Shown: one piece after another, positions 9,303-16,426 of the stretch | Numbering within the stretch: position 1 is the stretch's first letter | How the letters are laid out: every line of letters starts with the position of its first letter | From: CAVTUU01 sp045804965 | GTDB taxonomy: Bacteria; Chloroflexota; Chloroflexia; Thermomicrobiales; UBA6265 | Assembly (NCBI GenBank): GCA_045804965.1 | Contig: JBJMMD010000022.1 | Span: forward strand, 199,253-263,252 | DNA length: 64,000 nucleotides | Direction: 5' to 3' | The notes under the pieces: model-generated | Seen by the model: the letters and a program-made list of their open reading frames with translations, nothing else | What the model was told of the DNA's origin: nothing | The model's database searches: none | Program-made: the position numbers and the translations under genes

Positions 9303-10613
9303 CTACCCACTCGCCGGCGTCCCCACTGCAGGTGTCGCTCCGCCGCCGGTGGGGTGGAGATCCTTTTCACCGGCGGCCTGCATATCCTTCAGGGCTTGGG
9401 GAACGTCTTCTTTGCCGGCGAAGAGGTTTTCGAGCACGCCTTTGGCGTCGTTATTGAATTGCTGGCCGCCAGGTCCGAAACCCCAGCCGTGCGCATAGTC
9501 ACCTTCGTCTAGGAAGGGCTTTCGCTCGGGGTATTGCTGGAGCCAGGCTTCGGCAAGGGCCGGACGCGACGGCATGGCCAGACCGAGCGACGTCCATTTC
9601 GCCATCCCGTCAGGACCGGTCAAGTAATTGACGAGATCCCAGGCGGCATCGGCGACTTTCGTTTGACCAAAGATGGAATAGGAGACCGTGAAGGCAAGGG
9701 TCGCGTTGCCAGCAGGGCCCTTCGGCATCGGCGAAATGCCGAATTTGAGATCGGGCGCGTTGGCCTTCAGGAACGGAAAGACCCAGTTGCCTTCGAAGAC
9801 GAGGTCGGCGAGGTCCTTGGCCAGGCCATCTCCTGGCCATTCAGCACCTGCATCAGCATGGGTCGTTGACAGCCCATCCTTGTACAAACCGTAGTAGAAA
9901 TCGAGCGCCGTCTTCGCTTCCGGCGTATCGATCTCGACTTCGGTCCCGTCATCGCTGATCACTTTACCCCCGGCGGCATAGTGGAACGCGAGGTAGCGAT
10001 CGAACGTTGCGTCCATCATCAAGCGGGGATCGCCGCCTTTGTCTTTCAGCGCCTGAGCAGCGGCTTTGAGATCGTCCCAATTTGCCGGAGGCGTCGAGAC
10101 GCCCGCGGCCGAGAGCGCGTCCTGATCGTAGACCATCGCCAGGCTCGACCAGTCCTTCGGCAAACCGTAGGTCGCGCCCTGGAATTGGAACGCCTTGATT
10201 AGTCCGGGATAGAAATCGCTCGCCTTGACGCCCGAGGCGGCCATCTTGTCATCCAACGGAAGCAAGACGTCCCTCGACATCAAATCCTGCGCCGGCAAGC
10301 TATCGACATAGAACACATCCGCGACGGTTCCCGCGGCAATGTCCGTCTGCAACTTGGCGGCGTAATCGCCCGTGACCAATTGGTAGTCGACTTTGACCTG
10401 CGACTGGGCGGAGTGATAGGCGTCGATGACCTGCCCAAGCAACTTGTCCTCTTCGGGACTCGATGACCACCCGGTGAGGCGGACCGTCGTCTGACCTTGG
10501 GCGGAGACTGACCGCTTGATGATCGTAGGGACGGCGAACGCGAGCGCCGCGGCTGGGGCTGCCGTCACCCTAGCCCGGGTCGATATCTTGCGATCCATGA
10601 GCCGTTTGTTCAC
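9303..10613 (-). CDS. Carbohydrate ABC transporter substrate-binding protein
   Basis: Extracellular solute-binding protein of 436 residues, family 1 (CUT1 sugar importers). The GTG at 10613 is chosen because GGGAGG lies six bases upstream; longer reading to 10706 lacks a site. A basic N-terminus (NKRLMDRK) and a hydrophobic stretch ending SVSAQG make a secretion signal, and no clear lipobox Cys is seen. Family features include TVRLTGWSSSPEED, the ADVFYVDS segment and an E-G-N-W-V-F-P-F hinge. It is the first gene of the importer operon. The ligand is unknown. Confidence 0.88.
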   Translation of the reverse strand: MNKRLMDRKISTRARVTAAPAAALAFAVPTIIKRSVSAQGQTTVRLTGWSSSPEEDKLLGQVIDAYHSAQSQVKVDYQLVTGDYAAKLQTDIAAGTVADVFYVDSLPAQDLMSRDVLLPLDDKMAASGVKASDFYPGLIKAFQFQGATYGLPKDWSSLAMVYDQDALSAAGVSTPPANWDDLKAAAQALKDKGGDPRLMMDATFDRYLAFHYAAGGKVISDDGTEVEIDTPEAKTALDFYYGLYKDGLSTTHADAGAEWPGDGLAKDLADLVFEGNWVFPFLKANAPDLKFGISPMPKGPAGNATLAFTVSYSIFGQTKVADAAWDLVNYLTGPDGMAKWTSLGLAMPSRPALAEAWLQQYPERKPFLDEGDYAHGWGFGPGGQQFNNDAKGVLENLFAGKEDVPQALKDMQAAGEKDLHPTGGGATPAVGTPASG

Positions 10614-10764
10614 GGTGATCCTCCCTTCAATAGGCATGCTGCTCACGGTATAACCGCGCCATCGCGGGCGCACACGAATGCAGATTGGCAGTGGTCGTTT
10701 GACCAAACCTCACCGGCGATTTCGCGCAAGACGGGTGCCAAGGTGGCTGGCGCTACACGATCGT

Positions 10765-11922
10765 TTAAGTCCAGGCGGAACTTGCCTGTCCTGCGTTTGC
10801 CGCTCGCGCCAAATAGACCGGCCGGTATCGGTCGTAAAGAACGATGAGCAGGGTCAAAAGTAAGGCGAAGAAGAGGCCGGTACCGAGGTGAATCCCGCCA
10901 CTTGTATATCGCAAGAGCAGATCAATTCCAACGATGATGCCGCCATTCACCGCGGCCGTCGCGCAGAACTGCCGAGTAATTGAACGATGAGGAATGCCAC
11001 GACGTATGAGCCACCCACTGAGGACTGCGTTAAAGATGACGAAGACGGCTACGCCCAAAGCCAGCCCAAGATTTGTCGTTTCGAGATTGGGAATGATCTT
11101 CGAGAAGATATAGATGATCATCGAGAACATGATGATCTTCTCGACCAGTTCGCGATCGAACAAGCGCCGGGCCTGCGCGCTCACTATTTCGCTGATCTGG
11201 TCTTCAGTGACTTCGCGGTCGTGGGCGTCAGCGTCAAACGAAAACTTCCATTCGGCGGGTGGCAACTTGTGATCAAGAATCCATTTCGCGCCCCAGACGA
11301 TGGCGACGATCAAGATGGCGAGTCCGATGAAAACGAATGGATAGTCGCCGATGATTTCGCCCCAGCCGGTGTCGGTCGGCACGCCGAAAATGTCCTCTTT
11401 GATGACGTCTGTTGTGTCGACCTGGGCGACATGGATCCAATATTCCTGCGGGAGCTTGATGACGATCCAGATGAACGCCGTCGCGCCGATGACCAACCGT
11501 TTGCTCATACGCTTCGGATTCCAGCGTAGACGGACCGTTTCGTAAAAGATGAAGAAGTACTCAAAGGTGTTCGGAAAGATCAACAGCACGGCGCGAACGT
11601 GCGTCGCTTCGAACAGCACGACGCCGACGAGCCGGTAGAAGTAGAGAAAGCGGTTTACCTCGAACGCGAAGATGTGTGTCCAATTTCGCATTGTGGCGAG
11701 ATAAACGATCGTCAGGTAGTAGACGTCGAGCGCCTTGTCGTAGCCTTGATAGCCGGCCAGGTCAAGATGCGTGAAGGCCTGAAAGATGGTTTGGTCGGCG
11801 GCATCGAGCAGCATCGCCGCGATTTCGAATGGGAGCGGATACCGCGGAATGCCGAGCGGAACGAAGAAGCGTGCGGCGACCACGGCGAAGAAAATGAGCA
11901 GGTCCGTCGTGTGCTGACTCAT
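10765..11922 (-). CDS. Unrecognised polytopic membrane protein
   Basis: Predicted 385 residues with about nine hydrophobic segments, rich in aromatics (FYETVRLRW, YIFSKIIP). A soluble insert at about residues 225-260 contains HDREVTEDQISEIVSAQARRLFD. I do not recognise the family. The ATG at 11922 is preferred over 11946 because a G-rich GGAG/GAGGG stretch precedes it and the protein then begins MSQHTTDLLIFF. It stands alone between the importer operon and a sparse region. A palindrome with a T-tract at 11975-11998 lies just upstream and could control it. Confidence 0.7.
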   Translation of the reverse strand: MSQHTTDLLIFFAVVAARFFVPLGIPRYPLPFEIAAMLLDAADQTIFQAFTHLDLAGYQGYDKALDVYYLTIVYLATMRNWTHIFAFEVNRFLYFYRLVGVVLFEATHVRAVLLIFPNTFEYFFIFYETVRLRWNPKRMSKRLVIGATAFIWIVIKLPQEYWIHVAQVDTTDVIKEDIFGVPTDTGWGEIIGDYPFVFIGLAILIVAIVWGAKWILDHKLPPAEWKFSFDADAHDREVTEDQISEIVSAQARRLFDRELVEKIIMFSMIIYIFSKIIPNLETTNLGLALGVAVFVIFNAVLSGWLIRRGIPHRSITRQFCATAAVNGGIIVGIDLLLRYTSGGIHLGTGLFFALLLTLLIVLYDRYRPVYLARAANAGQASSAWT

Positions 11923-11970
11923 CCCTCGCTCCGCTCCTCGCCGCAAGCCGCTTGTCCCGCCCCGGATAGC

Positions 11971-11998
11971 AAAAGGGCGAACAGTTAACTATTCGCCC
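11971..11998 (-). terminator. Terminator-like palindrome before the membrane-protein gene
   Basis: Read on the minus strand, arms GGGCGAA and TTCGCCC enclose a nested AGTTAACT palindrome with one mismatched pair, followed by TTTT. It lies about 53 bases upstream of the start at 11922. It is therefore either the terminator of a small upstream transcript or an attenuator in the leader of the membrane-protein gene. Confidence 0.45.
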
Positions 11999-12813
11999 GA
12001 TACCGCGCATATCTTATAAGTTCTTGCCGCTGTTGTCTTAACCGTTCGCGTTCACGAGGACCGCATGGCAGTTTCCGCAAGATCGCGTGCGGGAATTGTT
12101 CGCTGCTACGCATTGATATATGTTCGACCTTCCATGCCAAAGACACTCATCCGTTTTCCGCTCGACCGAAACCACCAGGACGGCCCCTGCGCCTGTGCTC
12201 TTCCCCGCCCTCCGCACTGCGAGTGACCAATTGCTGTTGGCGACCTACCCAAATGCCGCCGCACATGTGTCGATGTGCCTGGTGAGCTCTTCTCGGCCCA
12301 ATCGGTCGTACCGTCACCCCATTCTCGGGGTGGTTCTCTACCAATTCGGATCAGACATACGGCACGAAACTCTGCCCGCTGCCCCAAGCCAGCGCCCCCA
12401 GCTGGCTTGGCTTCAAGTCCCATCGAGTCTCATTCCAGGTTCGTTTCGGAGCGTAGAACCTCAATTCTGTATCAACAAATAAACATTTAAGAGCAAGCAA
12501 AGTATTGATATACGTACAATTGACATTCGCTTTTGGCGGTGCAATAACGTGAGGGTCTTTCTGTCATCAAGCTTGGCATCAGGGGCGAATCAACGGCAAA
12601 CGTTGCCCGCGCAGTCCTTTTGGCCCCGATTTCCTACGCGGATCATGCTGGGACCACGACGGTCCCGCCGGGAAGCGAGGCGCCGGATGGCATAGAGCGA
12701 AGCTTCGGTGACGATGGTGTCATCGTGCACGTGTCGAGAGACAGGAGGTCAGTGGTCCGTGGTGGGGCCGTTCCGTTTGCCCACCGATGAGACCTATGCG
12801 ACGAAGTCAGAAA
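11999..12813. other. Gene-poor stretch with an AT-rich patch
   Basis: No convincing gene. The open frames have poor codon character, no ribosome site and no family resemblance. Around 12460-12560 base composition drops sharply toward AT, unlike the flanks, and includes a promoter-like pair. It may be decayed or transferred DNA. Confidence 0.4.
12520..12548 (+). promoter_or_regulatory. Promoter-like hexamers without an obvious gene
   Basis: TTGACA at 12520-12525, a 17-base spacer, then AATAAC at 12543-12548, inside the AT-rich patch. No protein gene on this strand begins within about 700 bases. If real, it could drive a small RNA or a long leader. A chance match is possible in AT-rich sequence. 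Confidence 0.25.
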
Positions 12814-12854
12814 AGCGGGCGGTAGGCATCCTGTAACCGAGGCCACCGCCCGCT
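12811..12854 (-). terminator. Stem-loop with T tract, minus strand
   Basis: Perfect 10-base arms AGCGGGCGGT/ACCGCCCGCT with a 21-base loop. The arm at the downstream (minus-strand) end runs into TTTT. It lies about 100 bases downstream of the small minus-strand frame at 12958-13095 and would end its transcript. Confidence 0.4.
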
Positions 12855-12957
12855 TGGAGCCGCCGGTCCGACCCTGTGGGGGCAGGCGACGTTGGGGCAC
12901 ACGATACAGAGTGTGCGCGCCCTAGCACTATCCCCAATTCGGCATCCCCTATCTGGG

Positions 12958-13095
12958 TCATCCGGCATCAGCTCCGCCCGCGCGGTGGGCAGAGGTGCGG
13001 ATGTTCGTGATCTTTACGAGCGCCATATTCAAAGCAAGAGACGCAGCCACAACCCACGCGGGGATGATCCCCGGGGCTGACTGCTCCTGTTCCAT
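12958..13095 (-). CDS. Possible small membrane protein, 45 residues
   Basis: The frame starts at ATG 13095 with AGGTGG five bases upstream. It encodes a polar N-terminus (MEQEQSAPG), one hydrophobic segment (IIPAWVVAASLALNMALV, residues 10-27) and a basic tail. A minus-strand stem-loop with a T tract follows at 12811-12854. I know no family for it. The case rests on the ribosome site, the single spanning segment and the terminator; it may be chance. Confidence 0.35.
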   Translation of the reverse strand: MEQEQSAPGIIPAWVVAASLALNMALVKITNIRTSAHRAGGADAG

Positions 13096-13121
13096 TTCTC
13101 CCACCTGGTATTGCGCACGCA

Positions 13122-13152
13122 GCGGACCCGGCCGTCTACAGGCCGGGTCCGC
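13122..13152. other. Perfect 12-base-pair hairpin
   Basis: Arms GCGGACCCGGCC and GGCCGGGTCCGC flank a 7-base loop between the possible small minus-strand gene and the Cys-rich protein gene. There is no T tract on either side. A transcription or leader structure is likely, of unknown role. Confidence 0.45.
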
Positions 13153-13280
13153 CGTTTCCGTGGCCGCTCGCCATTGGACCGTGCCCATGAAGGAGGTGAT
13201 GCCATAGAGCTTGCCAAGACCTTGGGCTCGCACCATGGCGGTGCAGCCAGCAATCACCCCGATGATGAGGAGTGAACGCA

Positions 13281-14006
13281 ATGGACAGTAACAGGTTCGA
13301 CGACATCACCAAAGCGCTTGCGACGGGGACCTCTCGCCGCAAGATGGTCAAGGGGCTCCTGGCGGGGGCAGCGGGCATAGTCGGCTTGCGCCGGGTTGCC
13401 ACTCTGGAAGCGGCGCCGACCTGCCGGGCGCTCGGCGAATCGTGTAGAACCGATGCCTCCTGTTGTTCTGGGCAACATCTCTTCTGTCAACAGATCGGGG
13501 CAACCGGGGCGCAGCGGTGCGAATGCGAGACGGGCTTCATAAATTGCGGGGGCGTCTGCGTCGCTGGACCTGGACCCTGCTGCGTCGAAGGCCAAGTGGC
13601 CTGTGGCGGCGCCTGCTTCAACGAGTGCCCCTCTGGCGAGGTGTTCAATACTGCGACCTGTACGTGCGAGTGCGCTTCTGGCACCACGAGGTGTAACGGC
13701 GAGTGCGTAACCAACTGCACAGGTGGCCAGGTCCTGCAGGCAGACTGCACGTGCGCGTGCCCGACGGGCAGCGAAGTATGCCAGGGCAACTGCGTCGCCA
13801 GCTGCAGCGGCGGCCAGACACTCGACCCGACCACCTGTCAGTGTGGATGCGGGCCGAATGAAGCCTTCTGCAACGGATGCTGCCACAACGTGACGGACGC
13901 GTGCGCGGGTGAGCACAACAAGGTCTTCAACGCCAAGTGCTGCTCGTGCGAGAATCCGGGGCAGCCATCCGGGAAGTGCAAGGGCACGCCACTGAGCTGC
14001 GCGTAG
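13281..14006 (+). CDS. Cys-rich Tat-type secreted protein
   Basis: Predicted 241 residues from the ATG with GAGGAG eight bases upstream. The N-terminus (SRRKMVKGLLAGAAGIVGL) is a twin-Arg-type signal. The mature part is dominated by cysteines in EGF/disulfide-knot-like repeats such as CxCx8CxGxC and C-T-G-G-Q-V-L. No catalytic motif is seen. The same repeat style, including the C-T-G-G-Q-V-L block, recurs in the secreted protein at 21899-22993, so the two are a local family. The thiol-redox protein encoded next (14365) is a natural candidate for forming its disulfides. The function is unknown; a surface-exposed structural or adhesion role is inference. Confidence 0.8.
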   Translation: MDSNRFDDITKALATGTSRRKMVKGLLAGAAGIVGLRRVATLEAAPTCRALGESCRTDASCCSGQHLFCQQIGATGAQRCECETGFINCGGVCVAGPGPCCVEGQVACGGACFNECPSGEVFNTATCTCECASGTTRCNGECVTNCTGGQVLQADCTCACPTGSEVCQGNCVASCSGGQTLDPTTCQCGCGPNEAFCNGCCHNVTDACAGEHNKVFNAKCCSCENPGQPSGKCKGTPLSCA

Positions 14007-14364
14007 TGAGTTCGATCGTCGTTGCACTCCCCGCGGGACCGTGCAACGGCCAATCCCTGATTCGTCGTCGCTGAGGTGCGACTCGTCTCACTCGGCGCCG
14101 TTCGGATCAGGTGGTAGAGGCGGGGCGCTTCGCAAGGGAGCGCCCTGGTTCCACACCGGCAACGGCGCCGGAGCGATCGGTGGAGGATGCTTGGCGGCCG
14201 GGTTCACTAGCTTCCTCGATCACGAATTGATGAAGCGCGCGAGAAGCCTGCTGAACCCGTAGTAGGTTCGCCTCGATTTGATCTTCGGGCCGGTAGGTCT
14301 CGCTGAGTCTAGAATCTGAGCATACGCAGCGGATCCCGGCGTCACCAATCACAGGAGTTGTTCG
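14007..14364. other. Intergenic region with one stem-loop
   Basis: Contains arms CGTTGCAC/GTGCAACG at 14020-14027 and 14041-14048, a likely 3' structure of the Cys-rich gene without a T tract. Nothing else is recognised. A good ribosome site (AGGAG, 14351-14355) precedes the next gene. Confidence 0.4.
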
Positions 14365-16326
14365 ATGGACCTCGCGCTCCTCGTCGCCCGATTGCTGGTC
14401 GCCGCCGTGTTTCTTGTGGCCGGTGTGGCGAAGCTCGCGGATCGCGCCGGCTCGAGACGGGCGATGGAAGACTTCGGCCTCCCGGCCAGGCTGGCGACTC
14501 CATTTGGAAGCCTCCTGCCACTGGCCGAAATCGCCGTCGGAATCGGGTTGCTTCCCTTGGCTTCCGCTCGCTATGCAGCCGGCGGGGCGCTCGCCCTCCT
14601 GCTGCTGTTCGTCGCCGGCATCGGCGTCAACTTGGCCCGCGGCAAGCACCCCGACTGTCATTGCTTCGGACAACTCCACTCCAGCCCGGCCGGGTGGAGC
14701 ACGCTCGTCCGCAACGCGGGGCTCGCCGCCGTCGCCGGCTTCATCGTATGGCAGGGCTGGCAGCAGTCCGGTCGCAGCGCCGTCTCCTGGACCGGCGATC
14801 TTTCGTTCGCCGGCATCGTGGGGTTGATCGGACTTGCGCTGGTGATCGTTGAGGGCTGGGTCCTCGTTCATATGGTCGGCCAGAACGGCCGGGTACTCCT
14901 GCGGCTCGACGCCTTGGAGGCGAGCCTCGCCGCCGGTGTTGCCAAACCCGCCACGGTTTCGGAAGCCGCGCTCGGATTGCCGGTCGGCGCGCCCGCCCCG
15001 GCATTCAGCCTGCCGGGACTCCATGGTGAGACGTTGACGCTCGAATCGCTGCTGGCGGGCGGCAAGCCGGTCGCGCTCGTCTTCTCTAATCCTGGCTGCG
15101 GTCCCTGCAACGCGCTGCTGCCGGAGCTCGGACGCTGGCAGCGCGAAAATGCAGATCGGGTGACGATCGCGCTCATCGGCGAGGGAAGTCAGAAGGCCAA
15201 CCGGGCCAAGTCCACCGAACACGGGATGAGCCGAGTCTTGCTTCAGGCTGGCCGAGAGGTCGCTGAAAGCTACCAAGCAGATGGGACGCCGATGGCGGTG
15301 GTTGTGCGCCCGGACGGCACAATTGGCAGTCCGCTCGCCTCCGGGGCGGACGAGGTTCGCGCGCTCATCCTCCGGACAATCGAACTGGCTGTTCCTGCTG
15401 CCTTGTCCGGGTCGCTCGCTCGCGCGGGAAGCGCCAATGGCAATGCTGCACACAGCCAACCGGGTGCTGCTGCGATCGGTGATCCCGCGCCGGCATTCAC
15501 TTTGCCCGACCTGGACGGGCGGTCTATCAGCCTTGCCGACTTCCGCGGCCATCCAACGGTCGTGCTGTTTTGGAATTTGGGATGCGGGTACTGTGCGAAC
15601 ATGCTCGACGATCTCAGGGCATGGGAAGCTAAGCCGCCGGCAAAGGCGCCGCAGCTCCTCGTCGTGTCGACGGGCGATGTCGAAGCGAACCGGGCCATGG
15701 GTCTTCGCTCCACTGTCGTGCTGGACCAGAGCTTCGCAGTTGGGCAGTCGTTCGGTACTGACGGTACGCCGACAGCCGTGCTGGTTGACGCCGATGGCCG
15801 AATCGCTTCAGGCGTCGGAGATGGCGTACCGGGCGTCCTTGCTCTCTTGAATGGCAAAGGGCTTCCGGCGAAGCCCCCGGCAACCAACGGTCATGCCGTA
15901 CCGGCTCCGTCGCTGGTTGGCCAGCGCGCGCCCAACGTCAGGCTGCCGGATCTGACCGGCAAGACTGTCAACCTATCGAGCTTTCGAGGAAGCCCAACGC
16001 TGGTCCTCTTCTGGAACCCGGGTTGCGGGTTCTGCCGGAGGATGCTGGACGACCTCAAGGCATGGGAAGCGAATCGCTTTAGCGGAGCGCCCAACCTCGT
16101 CGTGGTCTCGACCGGGGAGGCCGAGGCGAACCGGGCGATGGGCCTACAGTCACCGGTCCTACTCGATCAGAGCTTCGAGACGGGACGCGCCTTCGGTGCA
16201 ACCGGAACGCCTTCGGCGGTGCTGATCGACGCGCAGGGCAAGATCGCATCCGAACGCGCAGTTGGGGCGGAGGCCGTGTTCGCACTGGCAGCACAGTTTG
16301 ACCAGCCGAAGGTAGTCACGACGTAG
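14365..16326 (+). CDS. MauE-type membrane domain fused to three thioredoxin-like domains
   Basis: A 653-residue thiol-redox protein. Residues 1-175 are a MauE/DoxX-like four-helix membrane domain with Cys98 and Cys100 in the loop motif C-H-C-F-G. Three AhpC-TSA/TlpA-type thioredoxin domains follow, with active sites CGPC (Cys245/248), CGYC (Cys407/410) and CGFC (Cys554/557). Domains two and three are nearly identical in layout (LVVVSTG-x-x-EANRAMGL) and look like a recent duplication. MauE is known as a membrane factor needed for disulfide-rich methylamine dehydrogenase subunit maturation. Here the likely role is electron relay across the membrane to make or isomerise disulfides outside. It follows the Cys-rich secreted protein gene on the same strand. 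No methylamine genes are present. Confidence 0.85.
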   Translation: MDLALLVARLLVAAVFLVAGVAKLADRAGSRRAMEDFGLPARLATPFGSLLPLAEIAVGIGLLPLASARYAAGGALALLLLFVAGIGVNLARGKHPDCHCFGQLHSSPAGWSTLVRNAGLAAVAGFIVWQGWQQSGRSAVSWTGDLSFAGIVGLIGLALVIVEGWVLVHMVGQNGRVLLRLDALEASLAAGVAKPATVSEAALGLPVGAPAPAFSLPGLHGETLTLESLLAGGKPVALVFSNPGCGPCNALLPELGRWQRENADRVTIALIGEGSQKANRAKSTEHGMSRVLLQAGREVAESYQADGTPMAVVVRPDGTIGSPLASGADEVRALILRTIELAVPAALSGSLARAGSANGNAAHSQPGAAAIGDPAPAFTLPDLDGRSISLADFRGHPTVVLFWNLGCGYCANMLDDLRAWEAKPPAKAPQLLVVSTGDVEANRAMGLRSTVVLDQSFAVGQSFGTDGTPTAVLVDADGRIASGVGDGVPGVLALLNGKGLPAKPPATNGHAVPAPSLVGQRAPNVRLPDLTGKTVNLSSFRGSPTLVLFWNPGCGFCRRMLDDLKAWEANRFSGAPNLVVVSTGEAEANRAMGLQSPVLLDQSFETGRAFGATGTPSAVLIDAQGKIASERAVGAEAVFALAAQFDQPKVVTT

Positions 16327-16373
16327 GCGAGAGGATGCCTGGGCACTCACGTGCACTCCTGGCGTTCGCGAGA

Positions 16374-16408
16374 CCGGCGCCCCCGAGTCCTTGATTCGGA
16401 AGCGCCGG
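16374..16408. terminator. Bidirectional stem-loop between convergent genes
   Basis: CCGGCGC at 16374 pairs with GCGCCGG ending at 16408, and an inner CCGA/TCGG extends the stem around a small loop. It lies between the stop of the thioredoxin fusion and the stop of the subtilase, so it suits termination of both. Confidence 0.5.
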
Positions 16409-16426
16409 CTTAGCGAGTTCACGTCG

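Noticed and set aside
12643..12900. Minus-strand frame of 85 codons
   Set aside because: No ribosome site, low-complexity Pro/Arg content, and it spans the stem-loop at 12811-12854.
13188..13207. AAGGAGGTGATG, resembling the complement of the 16S rRNA 3' end
   Set aside because: The following ATG meets a stop after one codon; no rRNA sequence surrounds it, so it is chance or a stray ribosome site.
14107..15552. Minus-strand frame of 481 codons
   Set aside because: Antisense to the MauE-thioredoxin fusion; composition is Arg/Asp/Gly-rich shadow sequence.
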